DNA from: an uncultured Hyphomicrobiales bacterium
Lineage (GTDB): Bacteria; Pseudomonadota; Alphaproteobacteria; Rhizobiales; Beijerinckiaceae
Reading direction: 5' to 3'
DNA: 64,000 nt
NCBI GenBank assembly: GCA_903847605.1
Contig: CAINED010000029.1
Span: 62,001 to 126,000, forward strand
A model generated the notes under the pieces. It made no database searches and was not told the origin of the DNA. It saw only the letters and a list, made by a program, of their open reading frames with translations. The position numbers were made by a program, and so were the translations under genes. Shown in pieces: positions 8,915 to 17,929 of this stretch; positions within the stretch are counted from its first letter, which is position 1; every line of letters begins with the position of its first letter.

Positions 8915-10837
8915 ATGCTGAACGCAAGTCAGGTGGCGACGATCATCCGCATCGTCGCCGTCGGTATGGCTCTATTCCACCTTTATACCGCGATCTTTGG
9001 CCTCCTGGATGCGATCTTGCAGAGGACAGTGCATCTGTTGCTGTCCTTCGTGTTGCTGATGCTGACGAATCCGAAGCCGTTCTATTTCAGTGGCAGTTTC
9101 GGGACGTGGGGGCAGGGCGCTTACCGGCTTTTCATCGCGGTGTGTGCGATTGTGCCGCTGATTTATCTACTCATGAATTACGAATATCTGACGAACGGAC
9201 GCATCCAGTATGTCGGAGATATGACGCAAGTCGAAATCGTTCTGGGCTGCGCCTTCCTTTTCGCCCTGCTGGAATTGTCGTGCCGCGTGACCGGGATTCC
9301 GCTGCCGGCGGTTTGCGTCGGCTTCCTGATATTTCCCTTTATTCCAAACCTCCCGGGCGTTTTCTCGCACGCCGGCTATACGCTGGCGGAGACGCTGGAA
9401 TTTCAGTATTTGACATTCTCGGGTGTCTTCGGCGCGCCGCTCGCCGCCTCCGCCAATTTCATTATCCTCTTCATAATCTTCGGGGCCTTTCTGGAACGGT
9501 GTGGCCTCGGCGGCTTCATGATGGATTTCACAACCGGCATACTCGGCCACCGCCGTGGCGGTTCCGCGAAAGTCGCCGTTGTCGCCAGCGCATTGACAGG
9601 CACGATATCGGGCAGCGCCACGGCGAACGTGCTTTCGACCGGCGCGCTCACCATCCCGCTGATGAAGCGCGCGGGCTATCCGCCGTTCATGTCAGGCGCG
9701 ATCGAGGCCGCTGCATCGACGGGCGGCGCCTTGATGCCGCCTGTCATGGGCACCGTCGCCTTCATCATGTCGGAATATTCCGGCGTGCCATACGGCCTCA
9801 TCGCTCTTTATGCGGCAATACCCGCGATCCTCTATTATCTCGGCATTTATTGCACCGTGCATTTTGCAGCGCTGCGTTACGATGCAAAGCCGCTCGACAA
9901 GTCCGAGCTTCCGGACTGGAAAGGCCAGTTCAGCCGCAAGTGGCATCTGCTGCTGCCGATTGTCCTGCTCGTCGTTCTCATGGGGATGGATTATTCGCCG
10001 CAATACTCCGTCGGCTACAGCATTTTGTCGGTCATAGTGGTCTCGTGGTTCCGCAAGGAAACAAGGCTCAACTTGCGCGCGATCGTCGAGGCGCTGGAGA
10101 ATGGCGCACGCGGCGCTGTTCTGGTCGCTGTCGCAACGGCTTGTGCCGGCATCATCGTCGGCGTGTTCGATCAGACCACCGTTGGCGTCAAACTCGCGCA
10201 ACAGGGTAATGCGATCGCTGGCACGCTGTTCATGGGGCTGATCATCACCATGGTCATTTCCCTGATCATCGGCCTCGGCGTGCCGCCGACGGTGAGCTAT
10301 CTCGCGCAGATCGCCGTGACCATCCCGATGCTGATCGCCTTCCTGACCGCACAGGGCGTCGATCCCTATACGGCAAAAGTCTGCGCGCATTTCTTCGTGA
10401 TGTACTATTCGACGCTGGCAGTGATTACGCCGCCCGATGCGCTGGCGGCCGTCGCGGCCGCAGGCATTGCGGGCAGTCCCGTAATGAAGACGGCATGGCA
10501 TGCGTCGCGTGTCGCTTTCGTCGCCTTCGTTGTGCCCTTCATGTTCGTCTACCGGCCCGCGATCCTGATGCTCGGTTCCTGGAACCAGATTCTCTACGAC
10601 ACCTTCTTGGCAACGGTTGGCGTCGTGGTTGTCGCCGCAGCGCTGGAAGGGTTCGGGCGCCGGCATCTCAACATCTTCGACCGGATCTGGGCTTTTGCTG
10701 CAGGCATTTGCCTGATCGTACCGGATCATCGTTTTGAGGCCGCAGGTCTCTTGCTCGCAGGAACGTTCCTTGCCTCGAATTATGTCGGCGAGATCAAGGC
10801 GCTGTTCGGCGCGCGCGCAGCAAAGCCACCGGCTTGA
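8915..10837 (+). CDS. TRAP transporter fused permease (small plus large subunit)
   Basis: A 640-residue integral membrane protein. The N-terminal part is the 4-TM small (DctQ-like) subunit and the rest is the large DctM-like subunit, the normal architecture for TAXI-type TRAP systems. The signature GSATANVLSTGALTIPLMKR, followed by GYPPFMSGAIEAAASTGGA and LMPPVMGTVAF, marks the ion-coupled transport core. A second half-repeat carries GLGVPPTVSYL and TPPDALAAVAAAGIAG. It sits between the TAXI receptor and an SDR on the same strand. It would import the receptor-bound acid with sodium or protons across the inner membrane. Confidence 0.93.
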   Translation: MLNASQVATIIRIVAVGMALFHLYTAIFGLLDAILQRTVHLLLSFVLLMLTNPKPFYFSGSFGTWGQGAYRLFIAVCAIVPLIYLLMNYEYLTNGRIQYVGDMTQVEIVLGCAFLFALLELSCRVTGIPLPAVCVGFLIFPFIPNLPGVFSHAGYTLAETLEFQYLTFSGVFGAPLAASANFIILFIIFGAFLERCGLGGFMMDFTTGILGHRRGGSAKVAVVASALTGTISGSATANVLSTGALTIPLMKRAGYPPFMSGAIEAAASTGGALMPPVMGTVAFIMSEYSGVPYGLIALYAAIPAILYYLGIYCTVHFAALRYDAKPLDKSELPDWKGQFSRKWHLLLPIVLLVVLMGMDYSPQYSVGYSILSVIVVSWFRKETRLNLRAIVEALENGARGAVLVAVATACAGIIVGVFDQTTVGVKLAQQGNAIAGTLFMGLIITMVISLIIGLGVPPTVSYLAQIAVTIPMLIAFLTAQGVDPYTAKVCAHFFVMYYSTLAVITPPDALAAVAAAGIAGSPVMKTAWHASRVAFVAFVVPFMFVYRPAILMLGSWNQILYDTFLATVGVVVVAAALEGFGRRHLNIFDRIWAFAAGICLIVPDHRFEAAGLLLAGTFLASNYVGEIKALFGARAAKPPA

Positions 10838-10878
10838 AGCCAGCTTAAATTCCATGTGCATGATGTCGAGGATCAAAC

Positions 10879-11643
10879 GTGTTTGAGAAAATGAAAATGA
10901 ACGGCGAAGCCGTCGTCGTCACGGGCGGCGGCGCGGGCATCGGCAAATCGACGGCGATGGCGGTTGCGGAAATGGGTGCGACGGCCGTCATCTGTGGTCG
11001 CACGGAGGCAACGCTCAGGGATGCGCAGGCCGATATACGCGCGCGCGGCTACGCCTGCGAATACATGATGGCCGATGTATCGAAGGAAGAAGATGTTGTG
11101 AAGCTTGCAGCCGCCGTCGCGGAGCGATGGGGCTCGGTGAAAGCCATCGTCAACAACGCCGGCAATAACTATAGCGCGCTTCTTCACGAATTGCAGACGC
11201 CGAAATGGAACGAGTTGATCGCAACCAATCTCGACAGCGTCTATTTCATGTGCCGCGAATTCATTCCGCTGCTGCTGAAATCGAAGGGCCCTTCGATTGT
11301 GAACATCGCTTCCACCTTCGGGGTCATCGGCAATGCAAAGATGCCGGTCTATTGCGCAACCAAGGGCGCCGTTGTGAACCTCACCCGCCAGCTCGCCATC
11401 GATTACGGCGCGCAGGGATTGCGGGTGAATTCGGTGTGTCCGGGTTCGACCCTTTCGCCGCGCTACAAGGGTTATCTCGACAAAGGCATGGTCGATATGG
11501 AGGCCGTGAAAGCTCGCATCATGTTGCGACGTCCCGCAGAATGCGACGAGATCGGCAATGTCGCGGCCTTCCTCGTCTCTGATGCGGCCTCTTTCATGAC
11601 CGGCGCCACAGTGGTCGTGGATGGCGGCCAGACCATTCACTGA
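10879..11643 (+). CDS. SDR-family NAD(P)-dependent oxidoreductase
   Basis: A 254-residue classical short-chain dehydrogenase/reductase. The nucleotide-binding TGGGAGIG is at residues 15-22. The NNAG motif is at 92-95 and the structural Asn117 is present. The catalytic Ser145, Tyr158 and Lys162 (YCATK) are intact, and the C-terminal VVVDGG is typical. It resembles 3-oxoacyl-ACP reductase or gluconate 5-dehydrogenase type SDRs, but the substrate cannot be assigned. It is 41 bases downstream of the TRAP permease and probably co-transcribed, so it may act on the imported compound. It converges on a crotonase gene 18 bases away. Confidence 0.88.
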   Translation: MFEKMKMNGEAVVVTGGGAGIGKSTAMAVAEMGATAVICGRTEATLRDAQADIRARGYACEYMMADVSKEEDVVKLAAAVAERWGSVKAIVNNAGNNYSALLHELQTPKWNELIATNLDSVYFMCREFIPLLLKSKGPSIVNIASTFGVIGNAKMPVYCATKGAVVNLTRQLAIDYGAQGLRVNSVCPGSTLSPRYKGYLDKGMVDMEAVKARIMLRRPAECDEIGNVAAFLVSDAASFMTGATVVVDGGQTIH

Positions 11644-11661
11644 CTGGCCGCCCGCGCGGCG

Positions 11662-12498
11662 CTACTTCACATCGGGGCGCTTGTATTCCAGGTTCGGGCC
11701 GCCCTTTTGCGACCCCAGATAGTTCTCGACATCGCCGAGCGGGTCCATGGCGTGACGCAGGCGCGAACCGACGAGTTGATCCACCTGGATCGCCTGTCCT
11801 ATGCCGAGGTCGCGGCCGAGTTGCAGCGTGATCTTGTGATGCTCGAGCGGCGCGAGATGGCGCGAACCGATTTCGCGCGCGATGCCAACCGTGAAACTTT
11901 CGAGCTCCGCTGCCGGCACGGCCTTCGAGACGACGCCGAGTTCGTCCGCTTCCTTGCCGGAGAAATTGCGCCCTACAAGAGCAATATGTGAAAGCTTCTT
12001 CTGCGGCACGCCACCATGCAGTAGGGTCGATGTCACGAGTTGCCCGAAGGAGCCGCGCAGGATTTCGGGCATGCCGATCTGCACATCCTCCGCCGCATAA
12101 ACGAGATCGTGGCAGTTCATGATGCCGAGCGCGCCGCCGAGGCAGTAGCCGTGAATTTGCGCGATCATGATCCGCGGAAAACCGCGCAGCGCATTGGCGA
12201 TCTGGATGGTCGGTGTCGGGCGATCCCAGTCGAGCAGGGGGCCGTTGGAAACTTCGCGCAGGAATTTCAGGTCGAGGCCCGAGGAAAAGACAGGGCCTGC
12301 GCCCTTGGTGATGCAGCACTTGATCGACTTGTCGGCGCGGATGATTTCGAGGCTTTGCAGAAAGGCCTCGCACATTTCGCGGTTCCAGCAATTGCGCTTG
12401 TCCGGCCGGTTGAGAATGATGCGTGCAACGCCGGCATCTTCCAGCCGCTGCAAGATCAGTTCCGGCCATTGCTTGATGACAATCCAGTTGTCGGCCAC
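11662..12498 (-). CDS. Crotonase-family protein lacking the first catalytic glutamate
   Basis: A 278-residue crotonase-fold protein. The CoA-binding LNRPDKRN and the oxyanion segments FSSGLDL and LGGALG are readable. At the position of the first catalytic glutamate (GGGxE in the two other crotonases here) it has Gly (GGALG). The second, in MPEI, is kept with correct 20-residue spacing. Loss of one glutamate is seen in isomerases, hydrolases and other crotonases that do not hydrate enoyl-CoA. It is the last gene of a minus-strand unit with an alpha/beta hydrolase and a flavin-dependent monooxygenase. That context suggests ring or chain cleavage of an acyl-CoA rather than plain beta-oxidation. 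Confidence 0.85.
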   Translation of the reverse strand: MADNWIVIKQWPELILQRLEDAGVARIILNRPDKRNCWNREMCEAFLQSLEIIRADKSIKCCITKGAGPVFSSGLDLKFLREVSNGPLLDWDRPTPTIQIANALRGFPRIMIAQIHGYCLGGALGIMNCHDLVYAAEDVQIGMPEILRGSFGQLVTSTLLHGGVPQKKLSHIALVGRNFSGKEADELGVVSKAVPAAELESFTVGIAREIGSRHLAPLEHHKITLQLGRDLGIGQAIQVDQLVGSRLRHAMDPLGDVENYLGSQKGGPNLEYKRPDVK

Positions 12499-12536
12499 TT
12501 GTTCCTCCCTGTTATTTCCTGGCGGACTCCTTTGAC

Positions 12537-13739
12537 TCAGGCCGCCTTGGCGAATTTCATGTCTTCGGGATAACGCGCCTTTAGCTTCGGCAACACGTGC
12601 TTGCCCATCAGCTTGAGGCTGTCGACGGTCTGTGCATGGTTCATGTGGCCGCCCTGGCCCATGAGCAAGAGATTGCCGAGGCCGCCGATGCCATCGACGA
12701 AGGCGCAGATCTGATTGTAGACCTGCTCAGGCGTGCCGGCGAAGGCGATGCCGCATTCGATGAAATCGTCGAGGCTCGCCGTGGAAAGTTCGACAGGCCG
12801 TCCCTTTGGCGTGTAGAGCGTGCGGAAGGCGGCCGGGTTTGGTGAGCGCATCGAGCGGAAGGCTGCGTCGACGCTGAAATAGCCGGGCGGTTTGTTGAAG
12901 GGATCGGCGACCTGCGCATTGGTGCGCAGGTAATCCGCGATCAGGTCCGCACGGCGGCGCGCTTCACCCTCGTCTTCAGCCGTTGCGCACATGGCGAGAT
13001 AGCCGAAGCGATCGACAGGCACGTCGCTGCCATAGCCGCCTTCGCGATAGCCTTCGGCATAGGCTTTGTGCAGCTTGATCGTCTCCTCGATGCCACCCAT
13101 GAACGAGCCGACGACATAGCCGCGCAAGCCGATTTCCCTGGCGTTCGATGGCGTCGATGTCGAGGACCAGATCGGCGGATGGGGCTGCTGCCAGGGACGG
13201 GGCCAGATGTTGACCGTTCGATGATGGAAGAATTCGCCCTCGAAATTGAAAGCGCCGTTATGCGTCGTCATCGCCTTGACGATGAGATCGTGCGCTTCCC
13301 AGAAGCGGTCCATCATGCGTGTCGGTTGCGAATTTGCGGGTGCAATCTCGTAGGGAACGCCCTTGATCATGCCGAATTCGAGGCGGCCGCCGGAGATCAC
13401 ATCCACCATCGCCATTTCCTCGGCGATGCGCACGGGATCCTGCCGGTTGCAGACGGGAACGCCAAGCACCAGCAGGCGGGCGCGTTTCGTCACGCGTGCA
13501 AGTATGGCGAGCAGGAGATTGGCCGAGGCTGTGAGGCAGGTCGCGGTCGAGTGATGCTCGTTGAGCATGATGTCGAAGCCGAGTTCGTCGGCCAGCATCC
13601 ATTCATCGATGTAGCGATGATAGAGTTCGTTGGCGCGCTGGGGAACGCAGAGTTCGTTCGGCAGGGTCACGCGCAATGTCGGACGGTCGGGCGACCAGAC
13701 ATCGGGATAGGGCTCTTCGGAAAAGTGATAGACGCGCAT
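12537..13739 (-). CDS. Luciferase-like (LLM) flavin-dependent monooxygenase
   Basis: A 400-residue TIM-barrel protein of the bacterial luciferase-like monooxygenase class, which uses reduced FMN and oxygen. Family features are the N-terminal MRVYHFSEEPYPDVW, the NEHHSTATC segment (the EHH found near the flavin site in many members), and the block GGRLEFGMIKGVPYE. The middle holds HPPIWSSTSTPSNA. It lies between an alpha/beta hydrolase upstream (9 bases) and a crotonase downstream (38 bases), all on the minus strand. A second LLM protein is encoded at 54395-55465. No flavin reductase is adjacent. Substrate unknown. Confidence 0.9.
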   Translation of the reverse strand: MRVYHFSEEPYPDVWSPDRPTLRVTLPNELCVPQRANELYHRYIDEWMLADELGFDIMLNEHHSTATCLTASANLLLAILARVTKRARLLVLGVPVCNRQDPVRIAEEMAMVDVISGGRLEFGMIKGVPYEIAPANSQPTRMMDRFWEAHDLIVKAMTTHNGAFNFEGEFFHHRTVNIWPRPWQQPHPPIWSSTSTPSNAREIGLRGYVVGSFMGGIEETIKLHKAYAEGYREGGYGSDVPVDRFGYLAMCATAEDEGEARRRADLIADYLRTNAQVADPFNKPPGYFSVDAAFRSMRSPNPAAFRTLYTPKGRPVELSTASLDDFIECGIAFAGTPEQVYNQICAFVDGIGGLGNLLLMGQGGHMNHAQTVDSLKLMGKHVLPKLKARYPEDMKFAKAA

Positions 13740-13748
13740 GATTGCTCC

Positions 13749-14543
13749 TCACCTGTTGTGAGCGAAAGTGTGAATCCGTGAAGCGAGCTGCTCCGCATGT
13801 TCGATATGGGCGAGATGCCCGGCATTGTTGACGAGTTCGAACTGCGCGCCGGGAATGAGGTCCGCATAGGCGCGGCCATAGTCGGGCCTGGCGATGCCGT
13901 CGCGATCGCCCCACAGCACCAGCGTCGGCACATTGATGCGATGCAGCCGCAGCCTGAGGCGTGGATTGTGCATGTAGGGCTGCCAGCCGTAACGGGCGAG
14001 GGTCTCGCGCGCGCGCAATCGCGTGCGCAGATCGTCGTCGCCAAGGCTGCGAAGATCGCCACCCGCATTGGCGGGTTCGGCGAAAGACATCGCGCGCAGA
14101 TCCTTGTCGGGCGTCCCGAAGAAATCGACGATGTCGCGATGATCGCGCGCGCCGACCTTGATGCCGAGCGCATCGACGAGAACCAGTTTCGACAGCGCAT
14201 TGCAATTGCGCACGGCCATTTCCGCGGCGATCCAGCCGCCGAAGGAAGCGCCGACCAGTGTGACGTCGCGCAATTTGAGATGTTCGATCAGGTCGAGATA
14301 AAGATAGGCGAGATCGTCGACAGAGCCAGTCTTGTTCGCGTCCTTGCCGGCGCCGATGCCCGGATGGAGCGGTGCAATAACGCGCGCTTGTTTGGCAAGT
14401 TCGCGCACAAAGGTCGTGTCATCGCCGACCCAAAGCGCCGAATGCAGGTACACAACGTTCGGCCCCTGTCCGCCGACGAAGGCCTGTACTTCAGTGCCAT
14501 GAATATCGAATGTATCGAGGCCTTCGGTTTTAGCCGAGGTCAT
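13749..14543 (-). CDS. Alpha/beta-hydrolase fold protein
   Basis: A 264-residue serine hydrolase. The nucleophile elbow GASFGG puts Ser100 in the active site. An Asp in WGDRDG (213 or 215) and His243 in NAGHLAHIE complete the triad. The layout resembles C-C bond hydrolases (meta-cleavage type) and esterases. The start at ATG 14543 has a GGGAGGAA ribosome site. It is the first gene of the hydrolase, LLM monooxygenase, crotonase unit. A flavin monooxygenase paired with such a hydrolase would suit oxygenation to a lactone or ester followed by hydrolysis, but this is inference. Confidence 0.88.
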   Translation of the reverse strand: MTSAKTEGLDTFDIHGTEVQAFVGGQGPNVVYLHSALWVGDDTTFVRELAKQARVIAPLHPGIGAGKDANKTGSVDDLAYLYLDLIEHLKLRDVTLVGASFGGWIAAEMAVRNCNALSKLVLVDALGIKVGARDHRDIVDFFGTPDKDLRAMSFAEPANAGGDLRSLGDDDLRTRLRARETLARYGWQPYMHNPRLRLRLHRINVPTLVLWGDRDGIARPDYGRAYADLIPGAQFELVNNAGHLAHIEHAEQLASRIHTFAHNR

Positions 14544-14698
14544 TTATTCCTCCCTGGTGCGAGATTATCGGTGACTCCGGGGAGCAACCTTCCCGCTTGC
14601 AGTCAATTAGCACCCCTCATAACATCGGTGTCAAACGAAATATGTAGGTACCGACCGAATCCGGGCCTGCGTCAAAATTGCAATCGGGGGATGGAAAC

Positions 14699-15478
14699 AT
14701 GAACGACGACGGGATCGAACGCGACGGCTTCAAGTCCGGCGATGTTGTAGTGATCACGGGCGGTGGAGGCGGCTTCGGCAAGGCCTTCGCGAAGCGATTT
14801 GGCGGCAATCGCGGTCGCATCGCCCTGTGGGACATCGACAAGAAACTTGGTGAGGAGACGGCGGCCGAGGTGCGTGCGATGGGCGGCGAGGCGACATTCT
14901 TTCCGGTCGATCTCGGGGACGCCGATGCGATCTTGCGTACGGCGGAAGCAACCATGAATCGCTACGGCACGCCTTATTGCCTCATCAACAACGCCAGCGT
15001 GTTTCCGCGCGGCGAGGTTCTCGCGCTTTCGCTTCAGGATTGGGAATTCACGTTTCGTGTCAACGTGACAGCGCCTTTCCTGATCGTGAAGGCCTTCGGG
15101 CCCGCGATGATCGAGAAGAAACGCGGCTGCGTCATCAACATTGCTTCGGGCCGTGCGCTGGAAGGCGCGCCGAAGGGGGCGAACTATGCGGCCACAAAGG
15201 CGGCGATTGTTTCATTGACGAAGTCCCTTGCGCTGGAATGGGCCCCTCACCGTATCCGTGTGAATTCGCTTATTCCCGGCCAGTCGCTCACGGCCATGCC
15301 GATGGTCGCGACGCCGCGCGAAAAGCTGATCGCCGACGCCGCGACGCATGTGCCGCTTGGCCGTATCGGCTATCCCGATGATATGGCGGGCGTCGCGTGG
15401 TTCCTTGCCAGCGCGGATGCAGCATGGATGACAGGGCAGGGGGTCGCCATGAACGGCGGCGCTGTGATGACGCCGTAA
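14699..15478 (+). CDS. SDR-family NAD(P)-dependent oxidoreductase
   Basis: A 259-residue classical SDR. The cofactor loop TGGGGGFG is at residues 20-27 and NNAS replaces the usual NNAG at 97-100. Catalytic Ser150, Tyr163 and Lys167 (YAATK) are present. The open frame begins seven codons earlier, but ATG 14699 starts the more typical N-terminus. It is a single gene, divergent from the hydrolase operon and convergent with a MarR regulator whose stop is only five bases away. It may belong functionally to the divergent operon. Substrate unknown. Confidence 0.87.
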   Translation: MNDDGIERDGFKSGDVVVITGGGGGFGKAFAKRFGGNRGRIALWDIDKKLGEETAAEVRAMGGEATFFPVDLGDADAILRTAEATMNRYGTPYCLINNASVFPRGEVLALSLQDWEFTFRVNVTAPFLIVKAFGPAMIEKKRGCVINIASGRALEGAPKGANYAATKAAIVSLTKSLALEWAPHRIRVNSLIPGQSLTAMPMVATPREKLIADAATHVPLGRIGYPDDMAGVAWFLASADAAWMTGQGVAMNGGAVMTP

Positions 15479-15482
15479 CCGT

Positions 15483-15995
15483 CTATTCGTTGTCCATGTT
15501 GCGGCGAATGCGGCGGAGCATTTCCTTGAGCTGATTTCTTTCGGCCGCCGAAAAGCCTTTCGTTGCGCGCTTGTTCACATCCTCGACGATGGGAACGATG
15601 ACCGAACGCAATGCGCTGCCTTTCGGCGTGAGGCTGATGATCTTCTTGCGGTTGTCGTTGGGATCGTCCGCGCGTGTGACCAGCTTTTCGCGCTCGAGTT
15701 GCGCAACGATGCCGACGATGGTCGGGCCCTTCATGCGGCAGCGCTTGGCGAGTTCCGCCTGCGTCTGTCCGTTCTCGTCCCAAAGGATCCTCAAAATCCA
15801 GAATGTGCTGCGGCTGACGCCATGGCGAGAGATCAACCGCTCAAAGTCGTGTGAGATCGCGCGCCGCGAGTCCCAAAGCAGGAAGCCGATCGTTTCGCTT
15901 TTCGGGTGAGCGCCATTTTGCGCGGACTTCTTGCGCGGAGCCGTCTTGCGCGACGATTTTTCGGGCCGTGGCGCGGCCGGTGATTGCGTCAGCAT
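15483..15995 (-). CDS. MarR-family transcriptional regulator
   Basis: A 170-residue regulator with a basic N-terminus (KSSRKTAPRKKSAQ) followed by a MarR winged helix. ISRHGVSRSTFWILRILWDE is the first dimerisation and HTH region. GQTQAELAKRCRMKGPTIVGIVAQLEREKLV is the recognition helix segment, and ADDPNDNRKKIISLTPKG is the wing with the family DxxDRR-like pattern (here DPNDNRK). Such proteins repress catabolic genes until an aromatic or CoA-ester ligand binds. The likely targets are neighbours in the 12-18 kb segment, but no clear operator was identified for it. Confidence 0.9.
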   Translation of the reverse strand: MLTQSPAAPRPEKSSRKTAPRKKSAQNGAHPKSETIGFLLWDSRRAISHDFERLISRHGVSRSTFWILRILWDENGQTQAELAKRCRMKGPTIVGIVAQLEREKLVTRADDPNDNRKKIISLTPKGSALRSVIVPIVEDVNKRATKGFSAAERNQLKEMLRRIRRNMDNE

Positions 15996-16121
15996 TTTAT
16001 CTTTGAGCGTTCCTTCCCCGCATCATTCTTTCCTCAGAATGGGGGATTTGTCGAATGGAAAATCGGCAGCCCGGCGCCTGCCGACGAATTGCATGAAATT
16101 GCAGAACGCATTGCACATCAA

Positions 16122-16140
16122 CGGCCCGCAGAGCGGGCCG
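16122..16140 (-). terminator. GC-rich hairpin downstream of the bicupin gene
   Basis: CGGCCCGC, a 3-base loop and GCGGGCCG form a perfect 8-bp hairpin 27 bases after the stop of the bicupin gene. No T-run follows on the minus strand, so it may only pause transcription or stabilise the mRNA end. Confidence 0.35.
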
Positions 16141-16166
16141 CACGATCGCGGGATGAGACTGCGAAG

Positions 16167-17039
16167 CTATTCTGCGGCCATGGAGGCAGGGACGGCCTGT
16201 CTTTCGAGACCGGACAAATCCGGCAGGCCCATACGCAGGAAGATGATGTCTTCGCTGGCTTCGATCACCGCGCTGTCGCCAGCGGCGACATGTACCGTCG
16301 TGCAATAACGGACTGGCGCATCGGCGATCCTGCCCCTGCCGCTCTTGCAGAAATAGATGCTCTGCGGACGCAGCGTATGTTTGGCGCCCTTCGCAACGCG
16401 GACGATAGCAGCATCGGCGCGGCGCTCGGTGAATTGCCCCAGCTGCTTTTCGTCGACGCCGGGTTCGCTCCGAGTGGACACCCAGGAAAAATGCGTCTCG
16501 TCCATCATCAGCGGCATCGGGTAGCGCGGCTTTGGATATTCCATCGGCCGTCCGTTCACATGCTCCCAGATGGCCTGGTAACCATCCATGTTCTTCTTGC
16601 CTGGCGCCCCTTCGTTGCGGCGATAGACGCCGCCCTCGAATGTGCCGGTCTTTGACAGTTCCTGCATGCCGCGCGTGACTTCGGCGCGCGAAAGATAGCC
16701 GCTGCCGCTCGCGCCGCCGAACTGGAGCACGATGGTCAGCGCATCCATCTGCGATGTCTGCGGTCCGTAATGCGCGCCCTCGGGAAAATAGCCCACCATG
16801 CCCGGCTTCATCGTGCCGTCACGGCCGAATTCCAGATCGCCTTCCAGTTGAAAGCGGAACTGTTCGAAATTGTGCCTGTGGCGCGGCGATACGAAATCCT
16901 TGTCGTTGCGTCCCATCGAAAGCTGAAAGTTTCCGATGGTTCCGGCTTCGCCTTCCATGAGGTTTCTGTAGTGGAACGTACCGCCGCGATATTCGAGACC
17001 GCGCTTCCATTCGACTTCGTCGCCCTGGACAATTTTCAT
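16167..17039 (-). CDS. Cupin-domain protein (probable bicupin)
   Basis: A 290-residue protein of the RmlC-like cupin superfamily. Residues from about 45 carry a first cupin motif with HRHNFEQFRFQLEGDLEFG, followed by PEGAHYGPQ as the second half of that barrel. A weaker second barrel lies in the C-terminal third (CTTVHVAAGDSAVIEASED). The frame is open upstream, but the ATG at 17039 has a GGAGGAAG site; the upstream 64 codons look like non-coding sequence. The family includes ring-cleavage dioxygenases, isomerases and sugar-binding proteins. The first barrel's histidines could bind a metal. It lies in a minus-strand unit below a TetR regulator; function unknown. Confidence 0.72.
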   Translation of the reverse strand: MKIVQGDEVEWKRGLEYRGGTFHYRNLMEGEAGTIGNFQLSMGRNDKDFVSPRHRHNFEQFRFQLEGDLEFGRDGTMKPGMVGYFPEGAHYGPQTSQMDALTIVLQFGGASGSGYLSRAEVTRGMQELSKTGTFEGGVYRRNEGAPGKKNMDGYQAIWEHVNGRPMEYPKPRYPMPLMMDETHFSWVSTRSEPGVDEKQLGQFTERRADAAIVRVAKGAKHTLRPQSIYFCKSGRGRIADAPVRYCTTVHVAAGDSAVIEASEDIIFLRMGLPDLSGLERQAVPASMAAE

Positions 17040-17131
17040 GACTTCCTCCCCGGAGTTCGGGATACGCGCTGTTGATGGAACAATGCGCGAAAATCTTGGC
17101 GGCAGCAAGCCGGGGCGCAACATGCCGCCAG

Positions 17132-17797
17132 TCACTTCAAGGAATTTGCCGCGCCGGAAAGGTAGATTGAAAGCGCCTTTTCCAGCCTTTTCAAACCGGT
17201 TTTCAGGTCCGGCTTTTCGGCCGTCAGCCATTGGCGCAATTCGACCTGATAGATGCAGAAAGCGATCCAGCCCAGAAATTTCGCATCCTCGCCGCGGCGC
17301 ATTTCGCCGCGTTCCTGCGCACGGCGCACGACCGTTTCGAGGTGCTGAATCACTTTGCCGCGGATCGTCTGGAACTGCCGGGCCTGCTTGCCGCTGTCGT
17401 AAAACGTCATCTCGCGCAGCATGGAGCGTGACAGCTCCGGTTGTGCGCCGAAGAATTCGTAGTGCAGCCGGAAGAGATGCATGAAGTCCGCGAGCGCCGA
17501 TTTTCCCGAAGGCGCGGCGGCAGTCGATTTATCCGTAATGGCGGCGAGATCGTCATTGGCAATGAGAAACAGAAGATCGCGCTTGTTGTCGGCGTAGAGA
17601 AAGATCGTACCCATGCCGACGCCGGCGCGAAGGGCGATCTCGCGCGTCGTCGCTTCGTCGAAGCTCCTGGCGATGAAAAGGTCGCGTGCGGCATCCTTGA
17701 TGCGCCGCAGCTTGTCGGACTTGTTCTGCTCCCGCCGTCCGGCCGGCATGGGGAGAGGCCTGTCCTTCGTCGCACTGTTAAGACTTCGATCCGGCAT
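17132..17797 (-). CDS. TetR-family transcriptional regulator
   Basis: A 221-residue TetR-type repressor. The N-terminal helix-turn-helix reads RRIKDAARDLFIARSFDEAT then REIALRAGVGMGTIFLYADN, the typical TetR DNA-binding region, followed by KRDLLFLIAND. The remainder is an all-helical ligand-binding domain. The frame extends upstream, but ATG 17797 has an AGGA site and avoids a leader lying in the promoter. It is divergent from the hyuA operon. A strong inverted repeat (17854-17893) between the two genes is a likely binding site, making it the candidate regulator of hyuAB and possibly of itself. Confidence 0.88.
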   Translation of the reverse strand: MPDRSLNSATKDRPLPMPAGRREQNKSDKLRRIKDAARDLFIARSFDEATTREIALRAGVGMGTIFLYADNKRDLLFLIANDDLAAITDKSTAAAPSGKSALADFMHLFRLHYEFFGAQPELSRSMLREMTFYDSGKQARQFQTIRGKVIQHLETVVRRAQERGEMRRGEDAKFLGWIAFCIYQVELRQWLTAEKPDLKTGLKRLEKALSIYLSGAANSLK

Positions 17798-17853
17798 CGT
17801 TTCCTGACAATCCCCGCCACTGCTGTGAACAGCCGCAATAATGCCTCTTGACA

Positions 17854-17893
17854 GAAAAATGAGCAAGTTCAAAAATGCGCATGCTCAGTTTTC
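17854..17893. promoter_or_regulatory. Candidate TetR operator and promoter between tetR and hyuA
   Basis: Arms GAAAAATGAGCA (17854-17865) and TGCTCAGTTTTC (17882-17893) are complementary at 11 of 12 positions with a 16-base spacer. A consensus -35 hexamer TTGACA lies immediately before, at 17848-17853. A TetR dimer bound here would cover the hyuA promoter. Confidence 0.6.
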
Positions 17894-17929
17894 GCAGTCG
17901 CGGTCAGTCGGCGCGCAGGGAGGTCAGGT

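Noticed and set aside
16122..16140. Possible regulatory RNA or riboswitch in the MarR/bicupin gap
   Set aside because: Only a simple GC hairpin is visible, with no conserved riboswitch elements.
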